Assembly: GCA_021399445.1 (NCBI GenBank)
Contig: JAJTUQ010000001.1
Location: forward strand, 1,736,001 to 1,800,000
Length of the DNA: 64,000 nt
Direction: 5' to 3'
Origin: Xylogone sp. PMI_703
Lineage: Eukaryota; Ascomycota; Leotiomycetes
Position numbers and translations under genes: made by a program
The notes under the pieces: model-generated
Database searches by the model: none
What the model was told of the DNA's origin: nothing
What the model saw: the letters and a program-made list of their open reading frames with translations, nothing else
Shown here: positions 35,314 through 46,536 of the stretch, piece by piece
How the letters are laid out: every line of letters begins with the position of its first letter
Position numbering within the stretch: position 1 is the stretch's first letter

Positions 35314-38070
35314 GGGTAAGGGATGCGGTGCTACAGTACCGTAGTAGGGCTGAAGCTAGTGCGGAAGCAGTAACCAGAGACGAAGGTCGCTAAAAGAGGC
35401 CCAACGTGCTGCATGAAATGCCGCGTCTTCCGCAGTCCGCTGGCGCCTTCATCAACATCTACCGGAGCAGGATCGCAGATATCGAGCGTGGAGGGCAACA
35501 ATGGGGCTTATCGATGTTTGTACGCTTGTCCGTAATGATCCCTAGGGAATCTCCAAGTCTAGAACTACCGATAGCGGTCAAAACTCTGCGTGTCATTCAT
35601 CTTTAGTGACAGTAGATCACCTGTGGCTTACGGCATGTCTGCAACAGGTGGGAGATCAGAGTTCTGAAACCGCTTTCACGACCTGCTTGCCCGCCAGACG
35701 CCAGCCAAGGAGGTTACTCCGCCAGACCACAAAGCCGATGCTTAAATTCCCATGCATTACGGCTGTATACTTCCGGCGATCTGAGGAGCAAAGAACATAT
35801 CGGTATACTATGTACAGGCCCTTTTAATTGTTAATGGGCACTGGCCAGTATTTAACTCGAAAGGGCAGTAAAACACGAGTTTTGGATAGGTGATTGGTTT
35901 GACTATCCTTGGGAGTCACGGCACCATCACCTCACATTTAACAATTAAAAGGCCCTGTGGGTTGTATACCATCGAACCTGGGAGCAGAAGCAGGCACCAT
36001 GTGCTCCGTAGCCAATCGGCTCGCCCTTCATCACCTCCTGGACGACTCCTACATCACTTACGAGCTTAGGCTGATCAGTATCTCCCGGCTCGTATATGAG
36101 AGAAACCAGTGAGGCCCTGGAGCCTCTGGTTTGTATCTGGCGGGAATAAGAGAGAAGACGCCAGCAGCCCTCATCCTAGGGTTTGCAGGCTCGCAGGGTA
36201 GGAAAATGGCATGCTGGAGCCCCTGGAGGCTGCCCAGCCCAGCGGAACCGAGCAACGCGCCAATCCTCGTCAAAAGTGGACCTTCCCGGCAGCAGCGCAC
36301 CGACGTCTGTCTAACCGCATCCGCGCAAAATTAACGAGCACTCCCATCATCCTAGGGATCTGCTGAGAAGACGCTGCTGGAGGACTACGTGAAGCTTAAC
36401 CATCTCTCTGACCGCAAATCGCATCCGCTCAACGTGACACCCCGTCCACGGACAACATGCCGGAAACGTGATAGAAGGGAGAATCTACTTCTGATACGGA
36501 CCTCTCTTTACCCAATCAACTACCAGCGCTCGACTCAGCTATGTGCAACGAAAGAGCTGGTGTTTAGCTGAATTGGTACATGCAAGCGGAGCTTTTACTC
36601 GACTTGGAGATCACGACAGCGACAAGCCTACGCTGCTCGTGGTATGCTGGTTCGCTATCCATTGAGCGTACCCTCGTTCAGCCCAAGAGGTACCAACTCT
36701 GTTTCCAACTGCCGCTGGGAGCAGCTACATTATTCCTTACCTCGCCGTGCCAGTCCTCTTGCACACACACCCACCATTAATAATAATATTGTACTTACGC
36801 ACGGCTCAAGAGTCAGATACCCGGAGTATCCGTCTTACTTACTTCTTCATGGCCACCCCGAATTCGAATTCTGGAGTGGCCTTCGAAAGTGTTTCTATTC
36901 GAATACAGAAAATGAAGTCAGACCGAGGTGCATCATCTCCTGTTCCTGGTGGAAAAGGACTGAGACATCCCGTAGCCATATGCATGTCCTGAGACAGTCA
37001 AGACTTCTACTGCAATTCCATCGACAATTCCATGCATAGGCCTCCACGCCAAAGCATAAGTCGTGTTCGGCCCAGCCATTAGGAGAATTTGCCATATGTT
37101 GCGACCACAGCCATCAAAGCCCCTCGAGCCTATCCGTCGCAGGCCACTTGCGAGCCCCGTGGGCCAAGAAGCGCTGCGATACTCACTACCGTATTGGGGG
37201 TCCATGGCGGTGGTCATTCACCCCAAAAAAGAGGCCCGGCGGCAGGACGCCATATGGAGTCTCGCCACACCTTGCCCTTTGCGGCATAACCCCCCTTATC
37301 CGCTCCTCTAACAGAGCAGAAACCGTGTCCTTGCTCTCTTATCCTCCCCTTCTCAGGCGTTTCGAGTTATGTCACCACCAAGCATCTCATGGCTGAACGC
37401 GGCTGCTACGCCCTCCCTTGAACTCTTGCCCAGAGCTGCCAATCGGCCTTACTCTTACTGTGTTTATTGAATAACACCGAGCCTGGCCCTCGAGAGATTG
37501 CATCTTCTGTTTTCGTTTTCCCATACAAACTGCCTGGGCGAAGTACTGGAGGCTGCTCCACTTGGCATGTTGTGAGCGTGTGCTGTATATTCTGCCACAC
37601 TAGTATATATTTTCACTAGCATTAAAATGGTACCAGCTCTCCGGGTCTCCCCTTACTTTCCGGATTTGTTGATATTTACTTGATATTTCCTCGATTTAGT
37701 GGCTATTTCTGTACCTGTCTACTGTGCTAGCAAGAAGAACTGGAGTTTCTCGATCAACATTGGCCCACCTTCTTCCCGCTTTCCGATTTTCATCCGCAAT
37801 ATTATACATATCCAGTTGTTCACATGGCTATTCCCTTCGATACTCCATATTTGGACCCGCATTTGGGCTGTTGTTGTACGTTTCATCACCCGCATTTCGG
37901 TGTTAAATTCATCGATCTATACTGTAACATAACCTCGCGGTTCCACACCCCTTAACCTGCCTGCCAGTAGTCCACTATCACTTCTGAAGACTTATGAGAC
38001 CCTAAGGACGCCCAGTGTCTTATAAGAAACTGCCACGACAAGGTACCCTTATTATTATATAAGTTGCGGG
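35314..38070. other. 2.7-kb gap with a MITE-like element
   Basis: No credible gene. Plus- and minus-strand frames overlap and lack motifs. The one clear structure is the inverted-repeat element at 35802-35970. The segment next to 38,070 must hold the promoter of the APH-like gene and becomes AT-rich after about 37,600. Confidence 0.5.
35802..35970. mobile_element. MITE-like 169-bp element with 33-bp terminal inverted repeats
   Basis: The left arm 35802-35834 begins GGTATACTATGTACAGG and the right arm 35938-35970, reverse-complemented, begins GGTATACAACCCACAGG. The arms match at 28 of 33 positions, and the last 15 (CCTTTTAATTGTTAA) are identical. The internal 103 bp has no coding capacity. 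ATC flanks both ends (35799-35801 and 35971-35973), a possible 3-bp target duplication. Size, terminal inverted repeats and lack of coding fit a non-autonomous DNA element. A single copy in this window means mobility is inferred. Confidence 0.55.
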
Positions 38071-39327
38071 ATGATGCTCATGCTGTCTACTATGGCTTCG
38101 ATAAAGACAACAAGGCCTCCACGGCCACATCTTACCTCCCTCATGTATTCCATTCCTTTCAAGCGGCTGAAGGACATCCTCAAACATGTTATACCTAATG
38201 CGACTCTGGAGACTGTTGATGATTTACCCTCGACGCAGTTGACTAGACTTTATACTCTTAACATGTCAGACAATAGAAGGCTACTTCTCTCATTTGCACC
38301 TTCCTTGGCTGTTAAGTTATTGAGGCATGAAGCTACAATTCTGTCATCTGAGGCTAGGCTGATCGAGTTCTTATCTGGGCCAAAAGGAGACAGTGGCCAG
38401 CCAAGCCCACTGTCGACAACCTTATCAACAATCACTCCAAAGCTGTTGAAGCATTCTTCAAACAATAAAGAGATGGCATATCCTTATAGCATTTTCGAAC
38501 AGTTAGATGGAGTCCCGTTATCAACTATATCTATTTATCTCGGCCTTCCAGAACGCCGTGCCATCGAGAAGCAACTGGGAGCAGTGGCTCGAGAACTCGC
38601 TTCGATAAAGTCACCATCAGGAGATTTTGGCCCTGTGAACCGAGTACTTATGGATGAATCGACAACAACGGAAGATACGGAAGCCACAGAATCCTTAGCA
38701 AGTTCGTCATCATATAAGACATGGAGCGAGGCATTTCACTCTATATTTGAAGGGGTACTGCGGGATGGAGAGGATATGGTGGTCCTCCTACCCTACGAAG
38801 CAGTAAGAGAACACTTTGGTAGGCTATCGTACCACTTAGACACCGTTACTTCACCGAGATTGCTTATTCTTGACGCTGGTAACGAGACGAATTTAATGAT
38901 CCAAAGGGAAATCGGAAATGATAATTCGGTCGAGGCACCGTCAACGAGTGCGAGGCTAACTGGTTTGCGCAACTGGAGTCAAGGTATCTTCGGCGATCCC
39001 CTACTATCAAGCTGCTTCGAAAATCCAAGTGAATCCTTCCTTGAGGGTTGGGGAGAAGGCGGTGATGACATTATCGAGGATAAAGAGACCCAGGAAGTTC
39101 GCATGCTGCTCTATCGGTGTTTTAGAGCGACCCTCGATATAGTCACGGTATACTATCGGCCACAAGGAGACAGTAGCAGGAAAGAATTGGAGGCTCGACG
39201 ACGTCTTACGAAGGTATTAGAAGAGTTAGAAAAGATGGAGCCCAAAGTAGTTGATACGTCCAAGAGAAGCAGCTCCCCTAGCGCATCGAGCATATCCAAA
39301 AAGCCCAAGGTATCCGCAGAGGAATAG
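38071..39327 (+). CDS. APH/choline-kinase-like protein with degenerate kinase motifs
   Basis: Single-exon gene of 418 aa. The order of elements follows the fungal aminoglycoside-phosphotransferase (APH) family: an N-lobe strand pair LTRLYTLN...RRLLLSFAP, a LLRHEATILSSEARLIEFL helix, the YPYSIFEQLDGVPLS hinge-like stretch, and a C-lobe. Key residues are missing. The usual phosphate-anchoring Lys (LLLK) reads LLLS. The catalytic HGD-x4-N loop reads LILDAGNETNLMI, keeping Asn but not HxD. The DxD/DFG-equivalent (IDWE-x4-GDP) reads LRNWSQGIFGDP. It is likely a non-catalytic binding protein. The C-terminus is Ser/Lys-rich, nuclear-signal-like. The true start may be a later ATG at 38143. It is convergent with SGT1, 89 bp apart. 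Confidence 0.72.
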   Translation: MMLMLSTMASIKTTRPPRPHLTSLMYSIPFKRLKDILKHVIPNATLETVDDLPSTQLTRLYTLNMSDNRRLLLSFAPSLAVKLLRHEATILSSEARLIEFLSGPKGDSGQPSPLSTTLSTITPKLLKHSSNNKEMAYPYSIFEQLDGVPLSTISIYLGLPERRAIEKQLGAVARELASIKSPSGDFGPVNRVLMDESTTTEDTEATESLASSSSYKTWSEAFHSIFEGVLRDGEDMVVLLPYEAVREHFGRLSYHLDTVTSPRLLILDAGNETNLMIQREIGNDNSVEAPSTSARLTGLRNWSQGIFGDPLLSSCFENPSESFLEGWGEGGDDIIEDKETQEVRMLLYRCFRATLDIVTVYYRPQGDSSRKELEARRRLTKVLEELEKMEPKVVDTSKRSSSPSASSISKKPKVSAEE

Positions 39328-39416
39328 AGAAAGGATTGGCGTTTCTTTTTTGGTCGAAATAGCACATGATGATACCCGAATACGTAAGCTTAAATAGAAT
39401 AATTTGCATTTGAAAT

Positions 39417-41560
39417 TCAAGATACATTGGTGGCGGGTGATGCATCGTCTTCGTCTCGTGGTAACTGCATTCCCATCATCCCGAGAAGATTCCCTCCTGG
39501 GCCAGCCATCCCACCTTGGCTCTTAAAGCTTTCCAATAGGTTCTTAGCTAGATTGAAATCAATATCTAACTCCGCGTCACTATCATCTTCTGTAGGTCCT
39601 GCTGGTCCTGCGTCATTCTTTTGCACCTCTGGAGACTTTTCTTTCAATTTCCGTTGCTTGTTGCTAGGAGGGTCTAGGTTTAATGCGCCGGCGGCTTTCA
39701 ATTCGGCCTCCATACCCTCCATGAGCTTTCTAATCTCTTCTTCCTCTTTTTCACTCTGTTCCTCATCGGATTCGACGTCTCTAAGTTTGTCATTGTTTGT
39801 TGGTTTGGCCATGCCGGGATCATTCGTCTCTGCAGACGGTATCCCCATCATCTCTTTCATCATTCGAGTAAATTCTTCCTCATCAAAGCTAATTGCCTTA
39901 TCTTCCTCTTCACTATCTTCGTCATCATCATTATCGTCATCGTCATCAAAATCCATCTCATCCAATTCTGCACCTTCAACTCCTGCTTCATCATCGTTCA
40001 TGAATGCTTCAAATCGTTCTACAATCTTTTTGAGATCTGCTTGGGTTCTCGCATCACCAAATCCCGGTGGGCGTTCAGGCCCAAATACTTTTTTGCCTTC
40101 CGATGATTTCTCAGATACCTTTTTCTCAGCTTTCCCTTGCAGCTCTTTCTCAAAATCCTCGAAATTAATGTTTAGCCAAGTTTCGTCATCCGCTCGTGAG
40201 GCGTCGGCCCATGTCAATATTTCCGAGTCACTGGGTAAACTCAAATCACCATCTACATCAAGATCATCAAGCAAAATCTTGATCTCTCGAACTAGCCTAT
40301 TGTCGGAACTCTTGGTGTCCTGTAAAAGCATCTCAAAACCGCAAGCTAACTTCATTCCAGTCTCCAATTGATCGTGTATCTTCCGAGGTGGTATGGTACT
40401 AGAAGCACTAAGCTTTGGTGGGGAGAAGATCTCCTTCCATGAATCGGGAGGAGGGAACCGTTGCGACCTGAGCTGCGCATATAGAACTTTGGTAAAGCGG
40501 ACTGAGACGGTCACCAAATCGTCTGGTGGGAAAATAAGATCTGATTTCGTCCCATTCAGTGGCTTCAAAGCAATTGGGTCTCTGAGATAAAAAGCTTCTA
40601 CCGCTGGGGCTATTGAAGCTGGGCGTTCGTGCAATATGTATGCTAACTTCCTAGGGATGGTGACAGGAGCATAGTGAAGAGACTCCTTTATTTGCGCTGG
40701 ATAGTTTCTAAGGCGATAAAAGGCCTCCGCTTCAATGAGGGGAGAATGTACTAGCATCTCTGGGCTGAAGCATATTATCTCCCTAGCTTTATCAAAAGAT
40801 AGAGATCGGGATATGGATATGACTTCCGTAGTAGATGAACCAGTATTAGGACTTGGAGAAATAATATGAAGTGAGCCTTTGTTAATCCATACCTGCATGA
40901 AATTAGTAATAAACTATTTAAATATTCTAAAAGCTGATCGGGGCACTTACTCTATTATCTGCAATTTCAGGGTTTAGCCATCGAGGCAAAGCATTTGCGG
41001 CTTCAATGAGAAGAAATTCCCCATCTGTGTCTGTAACTCTCACCCACAACTCAGGAAATCGTGTGCTTAATTCCCTAAGGATGTAAACGATTAACCATTC
41101 ATCATCAACCGAGTCCCCATAATTGGTCTGGCCGTGAAGATATACCACACCTATTATGAAAGTTAACATATATTGAAGTATTACTAGGTAAGAAAAATGT
41201 TAACTTACCTTTTCCGGTATGAAGTTCTAATTTAAAAGGGTCACGCTGCCATATATAATCTCGCAGTAATTCCTCGCATAATTTTAAGCTTTCCTTCCTC
41301 ACGGCTTCTAGGCGAGCAACTATCTCTTTCTGTGAAGTGAGTTTGCTGTCTATGATCAACAACGTATATTCCACAGTGTCATCTGGTAGACGTCTTGGAA
41401 ACCCGTCAAAGCCTTCGCCAAACCACTTAAAATCATCTTTTGGACCTTCCATATCAGATTCTAATAGCAGGGCGAAGTTTCTTGGGGTGGTTGCATATCT
41501 GCTGGAGCCCGCCGCGTGATGCTGCAGCAATCCAAGAAGCTTGGACCACACAGCTGACAT
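39417..41560 (-). CDS. SGT1/ecdysoneless (Ecd) family protein
   Basis: Homologue of metazoan ecdysoneless, a cell-cycle and pre-mRNA splicing-linked acidic protein; fungal members were named SGT1 for suppression of gcr2 (not the co-chaperone Sgt1). Exons 41209-41560, 40951-41150 and 39417-40892 give 675 aa. N-terminal signature features are DDFKWFGEGFDGFPRRLP and VEYTLLIID, then WQRDPFKLELH, GQTNYGDSVDDEWLIV and PELWVRVTDTDGEFLLIEAA, NPEIADNRVWI (spanning an intron) and FYLRDP. The C-terminal third is strongly acidic, with DDDDDNDDDEDSEEED and EEDKAISFDEEEFTRMMKEMMG. The start is ATG 41560, 211 bp from the divergent ApsB-like start. Confidence 0.9.
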
Positions 41561-41771
41561 GGATATCAAGGCCTATCCGGCGCTAGAGCCCAAAACGGGT
41601 TTGCGGTAAACAAACCGGTGGTATCGCGTCCAGTAACTACAAAAAAGCATTGTGCGAGCTTGTTATTCTGTTTATGTTGGGATTTATGGCTATTGTTGGG
41701 CAATCTGAAGTTTTAAGATTCTAACACATCCTCTTGCTATATCAGGTGGGTAGAGGACCACCGTTATTACA

Positions 41772-44700
41772 ATGGTCCAAGCCGGAATTGGAGGACTCGA
41801 CACTCCAAGGACCACCTTAGGAGATGCCACATACCTTACGAATCAACTAGATTTCGACATATCGCAAGAACAATCATTCCAGTCTCCGTCCAAGGATAAT
41901 AACAATCTAGTCCAACAGCTCAAGAATGGTCGACACGGCGGAATTAATCTAAAAACTCCTCGAAGTCGCGTCGCCTTAAACGACAGACGAAACCTCCCGG
42001 TAGCTCTCGGTGGTGGAGAGTTCACTCCATTACTTAAGAGCGCCACCAGAAATAATGCCCTACGAAATGGCAGAGGAGTCGTTGGGGTGCTTCAAACTCC
42101 AGGGTTGGAAAATGTTCCGGAGGAATTAAGTCCAGTACCCATGGGAAGTTCAATATATGCCGACTCATATATCGCCGCCACTCCGGTACCTCAGATTGAT
42201 AGTAGCACTGCTTCAACTCCGACTGCTATTCTTCCCAGAAGGAATGAAGGCCCTGGCGTTCTCCAGGATGGTAACCAGTTATCCCTACGAGAGCAGGAGA
42301 ATATTATTGATAAAATCGAGAAGGAGAATTTTGGATTGAAGTTGAAGATTCACTTTCTCGAGGAGGCTTTGCGCAAGGCGGGACCAGGATTCAGCGAAGC
42401 GGCCTTGAAGGAGAATACTGAACTAAAGGTGGACAAAGTTACCTTGCAAAGAGAGCTCCACCGCTACAAGAAAACTTTAACATCCGCGGAACGGGAAGTA
42501 GAATCATACCGCCAGCAGATTCTGGAGATGGAGGAAAAGATTAAGCGAAAGCACGCAAATGAGAGCGCCCAGGAAGAGCTGCTCAGCCTAAGGCAATTAC
42601 TTGAAGAGAAAGATGCTGAGCTAGAACGGCTAAGAAACGATGAATCCAAGTTCGAGGATTTACAAGATCAGGTCCATGATATGCAGGCCGAGTTACGCGA
42701 GAAGAACCGCATCATTGATGATCACGAAGATGAGATAGAGAACCTCAAGCTCAAAGCAGAGGAACATGCCGGTACTATCGAGGATCTGGAGGAAGAGTTG
42801 AAGAAAGCTCAACGTCGCAATATAGAGTTGGAAGAGAAGGGGCAATCAAGCGAAGAGCTTGAGGAAGCCAAGGAGACTATAAAAGATTTAGAACATGACC
42901 TGGAGAGACTTAAGGACAAACTCGAAGAAGCCAAGGAGGATAAAGAAGAGGCTATCAAAGAAAAAGATCGCGCAGAAGCTGATCTTGAGGAACTCCAAGA
43001 GGAAATGGCGAATAAGTCAGTCACCACAAAGGGTCTAAGTCGACAAATTGAGGAGAAAGCGAATCGATTGCAGGATAGTCTCGAGGACCTTAAGGAGAAG
43101 CATGCGGAGTTAGAAAGACAGTATGCTGATAAGGTCCTTGAGGTCAATAGGATCCAGCAGAAAATGGACGATCTGATTCACAGTAGTGAATTACGGCAGC
43201 AGAAATTGAAGGAAGAGTTGCAGAGTATGCGAAATGAGCATGATGCTGCTATGAGAGATCGCCAAGCTGCAGAAGCAAAAGTCGATATAGTAAGGAGCCA
43301 ACTCTCACAAAGGACTGATGAGAAAGATCTTCTTCAATCACGCCACGACGCTCTCACATCCGAATCAGCAGATTTACAACAGGAGCTCTCCAAGTCTCAG
43401 AAGCTTGTCGATGAGCTTGAGCAGAAGCTAAACGAGGAAAAATCTCACGCCCTCATCAATGAAAGGCGGGTCAAAGATGAGTATAAGAGTGAGATCGAGC
43501 GCCTTAGGGATGAGATTGAAGATCTTCGTGCAGAGATACGAGAGAAAGAACGACTCTACGATAATGATAGCGATAAGTGGGAAAATGAGCAACATAAGCT
43601 CGAATCCGAAAGAGATAGGGCCGAAAAGAAAGCTGCGACACTACAAAGTGCTATCGATAGATTGCAAGCAGCTGAAGGTGCATTATCTACCAATGAAGAG
43701 AAGTTGAAACAAGCACTGGGAAACGAAAAAGAGCGGCATGAATCGCAGGAAACCCAGTTAACACAACAGATCAAAGAGCTTAAGAATGACCTAGAATCTC
43801 GCCAGAAATTGCTGGAGGAAGTTCGCTCTCAGTTATCGGATGTCAAGGAAGAGCTTCGACTCAGTCAGAGAGATCAGAAAGCATCAGCTGAGAAGATCCA
43901 AGGACTAGAAGACGAAATTGAGATCTTGCAGAATGGAATGGAGACCGAAACCGAAGAAATCCAAAAGGATCGTGACAATGCGAAACGAGAAGTCGAAAGT
44001 TTGAAGAAGCAGGTTCAGACGTTGAAGCAAGACCTAGTGAAGGCGAAATCTGCTGTTGCTAACGTAAGGGAAGATACTAGCATCCAATTCAATTGGAAGC
44101 TTGATGATATTGAAAGGCAACTTAACATAGTTCGTCAAGAGAAACAAACCTTACAGGATCAGGTAGCCAACGCTAATATCGAACTGCATAAACTTCGTAC
44201 TTCGAATGCTGAACTACAGGCGGAGCGCGATGAGGTTAAAAGTGAGCTGAGATCGCTTAAGCAGCAGGAGGAAGAGACGTACCGACTTGACCAGGAAAGA
44301 ATTGAGTTGCGAACTTCCAAAGCAAAGCTTGACAATGAAGTTAGACGCCTCCGTGAAGGACACAAGGCTGCAGTGGAAAGAGAGGCTGCTTTGGAGAAAG
44401 AGTTGCAGCAGGAGATTGAAAGGGCAAGTGCAGCGGAAGATCGACTGAATGCTGAGCTGTATGACCTGCAAAGGAGGCTTAGAAGCTCGTCATCAGATAG
44501 AGATTTGGCATCCGCCAGAAAGACAATCCAGAAACTAGAAGACCGTATCCACCTTCTAGAAAGCCAACTGGACTCTGGTGTGGGTGCCGTAGATTCAACG
44601 ACTGATGTATCTATCTTGCGCCGAGATCTCACCTCTGCTCGACAGAAGGAGACCGAATATCTGCAGCGAGAGCTTAATCAAAAAGAGGCGATCCGGGGAC

Positions 44701-45918
44701 TGAAACGCCGAGTTTCTGAGCTGGAGCGTCAAGCACATGATGCGGAGATCGCAGAAATCTCTCGTTTGGTTGAACAGTCCCCTCCTTCCTCCTCGGATGG
44801 TTCTGCTCTCAAATCTGAAACTGCAGAAGTTCGCCAGCAGCTAGCAGCTGCACACCAGACCTTGAAGGACCTTCGCTCTCAATTCAAAGAAGCTGAACGA
44901 GAAGCTTCTCGAAAAGTGAAAGTTGCGACACTTGAACTCCAGACGCGTAATGAAGAGTGGGAATCTGAAAAGTTCAAACTTGAGAGGGAATTGGAAGAGG
45001 TTCGGCTTAGCAAAGATGAGATCGCTACCAAGAATGCGGTGTCTGAAGCTACAATCAAGAGATTACGTGACAGGATCGATCGCCTTGAAAAAGCACTACA
45101 AGCAGAACGTCTAAATAGCACCGAGGATCGCACAATGGCACTAGAGAGAAGGGATTTGCATGAGATGCTCCGTGAAACCCAAATTCAAGCTGAGTCGCTT
45201 GAGCTTGCTCTCAAAGAACGCGAGGACATCCTTGCATCTGTCACTGCTTCTGAAGCAGAACTTCGTAGCCAATTGAAGCGAGTAAGAGAGGAGCGAGCTT
45301 ACCAACGGACTAGAGCTGTCTCGGCCAACGCACAAATAGAAGAGTTGGAGCGTAGAATGAAGAAGGCGAAGGAAACATGGAATGCTGAGAAGAAAGCCCT
45401 GAGTCGGGGTGTTCGATTCCCGAACACATCTCTTTCTGTAAATGACGAATCCCAAATTGAGGCATTGAGGAAGGAGAGCGAAGAGCAGGAGCGCAGGCAT
45501 ACAAAGGAGCTCAGAGGGTTAGCAATGCAGATTGAGTGGCTTCGAGCACGGTGTAGGAGAGAAGAGGAGCTCCGAGCAGATGCAGCATTTGCTAAGCGGT
45601 TCATGCTACTTCAAATCGACCTTTTCGGAGCTTGGTAGGTTTCCTCGTATGTCCTGTTTTATTGTATTAGAACTAACAAAATGGTATAGTAATAAGGCAG
45701 ACCTTCAACTACTGGAAAAAATGGGTATCACTCCGGATATCAGCTTCCATGAGCGAAAGAGGTCGCTTCGTAGTGTGGCAATCATGGTTAGAGCAACAGT
45801 GCGGATGAAGAAAGGCGCTGAGCGCTGGGCCAAGAGCAGAAAGATCCATGAGAAGTTAGTATCCAGTCTCGAGGTCATGAAGAGGAGGTCAAAGAGAACG
45901 AGTAGTACAGGTGCCTGA
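41772..45918 (+). CDS. Spindle pole / MTOC coiled-coil protein (ApsB/Mto1-like)
   Basis: Large coiled-coil protein tethering gamma-tubulin complexes to microtubule-organising centres; loss of ApsB disturbs nuclear positioning in Aspergillus. Exons 41772-45634 and 45690-45918 give 1,363 aa. The first 165 residues are low-complexity. At about 172-245 lies the centrosomin N-terminal motif (REQENIIDKIEKENFGLKLK, IHFLEEAL, LKENTELKVDK), which binds gamma-tubulin complexes. Uninterrupted heptad-like coiled coil follows to about residue 1,200, rich in Glu/Lys/Arg/Gln. The C-terminus has a PACT-like region (MQIEWLRARCRREEELRADA, KRFMLLQID, then TPDISFHERKRSLRS after the intron). Intron 45635-45689 is 55 nt. 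Confidence 0.88.
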
Positions 45919-46536
45919 ATGGCGGGCTCGCGTGGTTGGTTGATTGGTCCTTTATCATGATTTGGGTACTGTTTGCAAATCTTGGCTGTTCAGGTTATGG
46001 ACATATGTTATCATGAGATTTTGAGTAACGCAAGCTGTTTTGCAGAAGGACAGGATAGGATAAGGAGTGTTCGGGTGTTATGAAGGTTGATAAAGATTGT
46101 CTTGATGCTTTTTGGCATTGGGTTGTTCATTGTCCCCATCATCACTATCATAGCGGGAGACATGGAGTTAAAGGGCCCTGGAGTTTATGTCACTTTCTGT
46201 CGTGTGTTCTCGTTTATGTGGGTAAATAATGGAAATCAAAACTGGATCAAAGGCGGCATTGAAAACTTCGTGTAATTTTTGCTATGAAGGTCGTTATCGA
46301 AGTTTTTCTTAACTATATGTGGATGATGCTGGCTAAACCCTTTCCCAGTCGTAATGCATTGCAAGTCTGCGCAATTGCCGATTTTCGGCATCGCGCACGT
46401 TAGTTAGCTTTCCCTTTTCCGAGTGACCCTTATTTAACCGTAGAATATAAAGAGAAAAGGAAGCTGGAAAAGAAAAGTTACATCAAAACCAAAACCAAAA
46501 TGCAGACCAAGACGCCAAAAGCTACCCAAATAGAAT
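45919..46536. other. Convergent 3' region ApsB-like/metacaspase
   Basis: A stretch of 618 bp between two converging stop codons, probably two 3' UTRs. A 62-codon hydrophobic plus-strand frame at 46087-46275 has no family resemblance. Confidence 0.5.

Noticed and set aside
36561..36590. TAGCTGAATTGGTA, resembling a tRNA A-box
   Set aside because: No B-box (GGTTCRANNCC) and no cloverleaf pairing at the right distance downstream.
39427..40371. 314-codon Ser-rich plus-strand frame
   Set aside because: Shadow of the acidic C-terminal exon of the SGT1/ecdysoneless gene: GAT/GAA codons read backwards give Ser/Phe runs.
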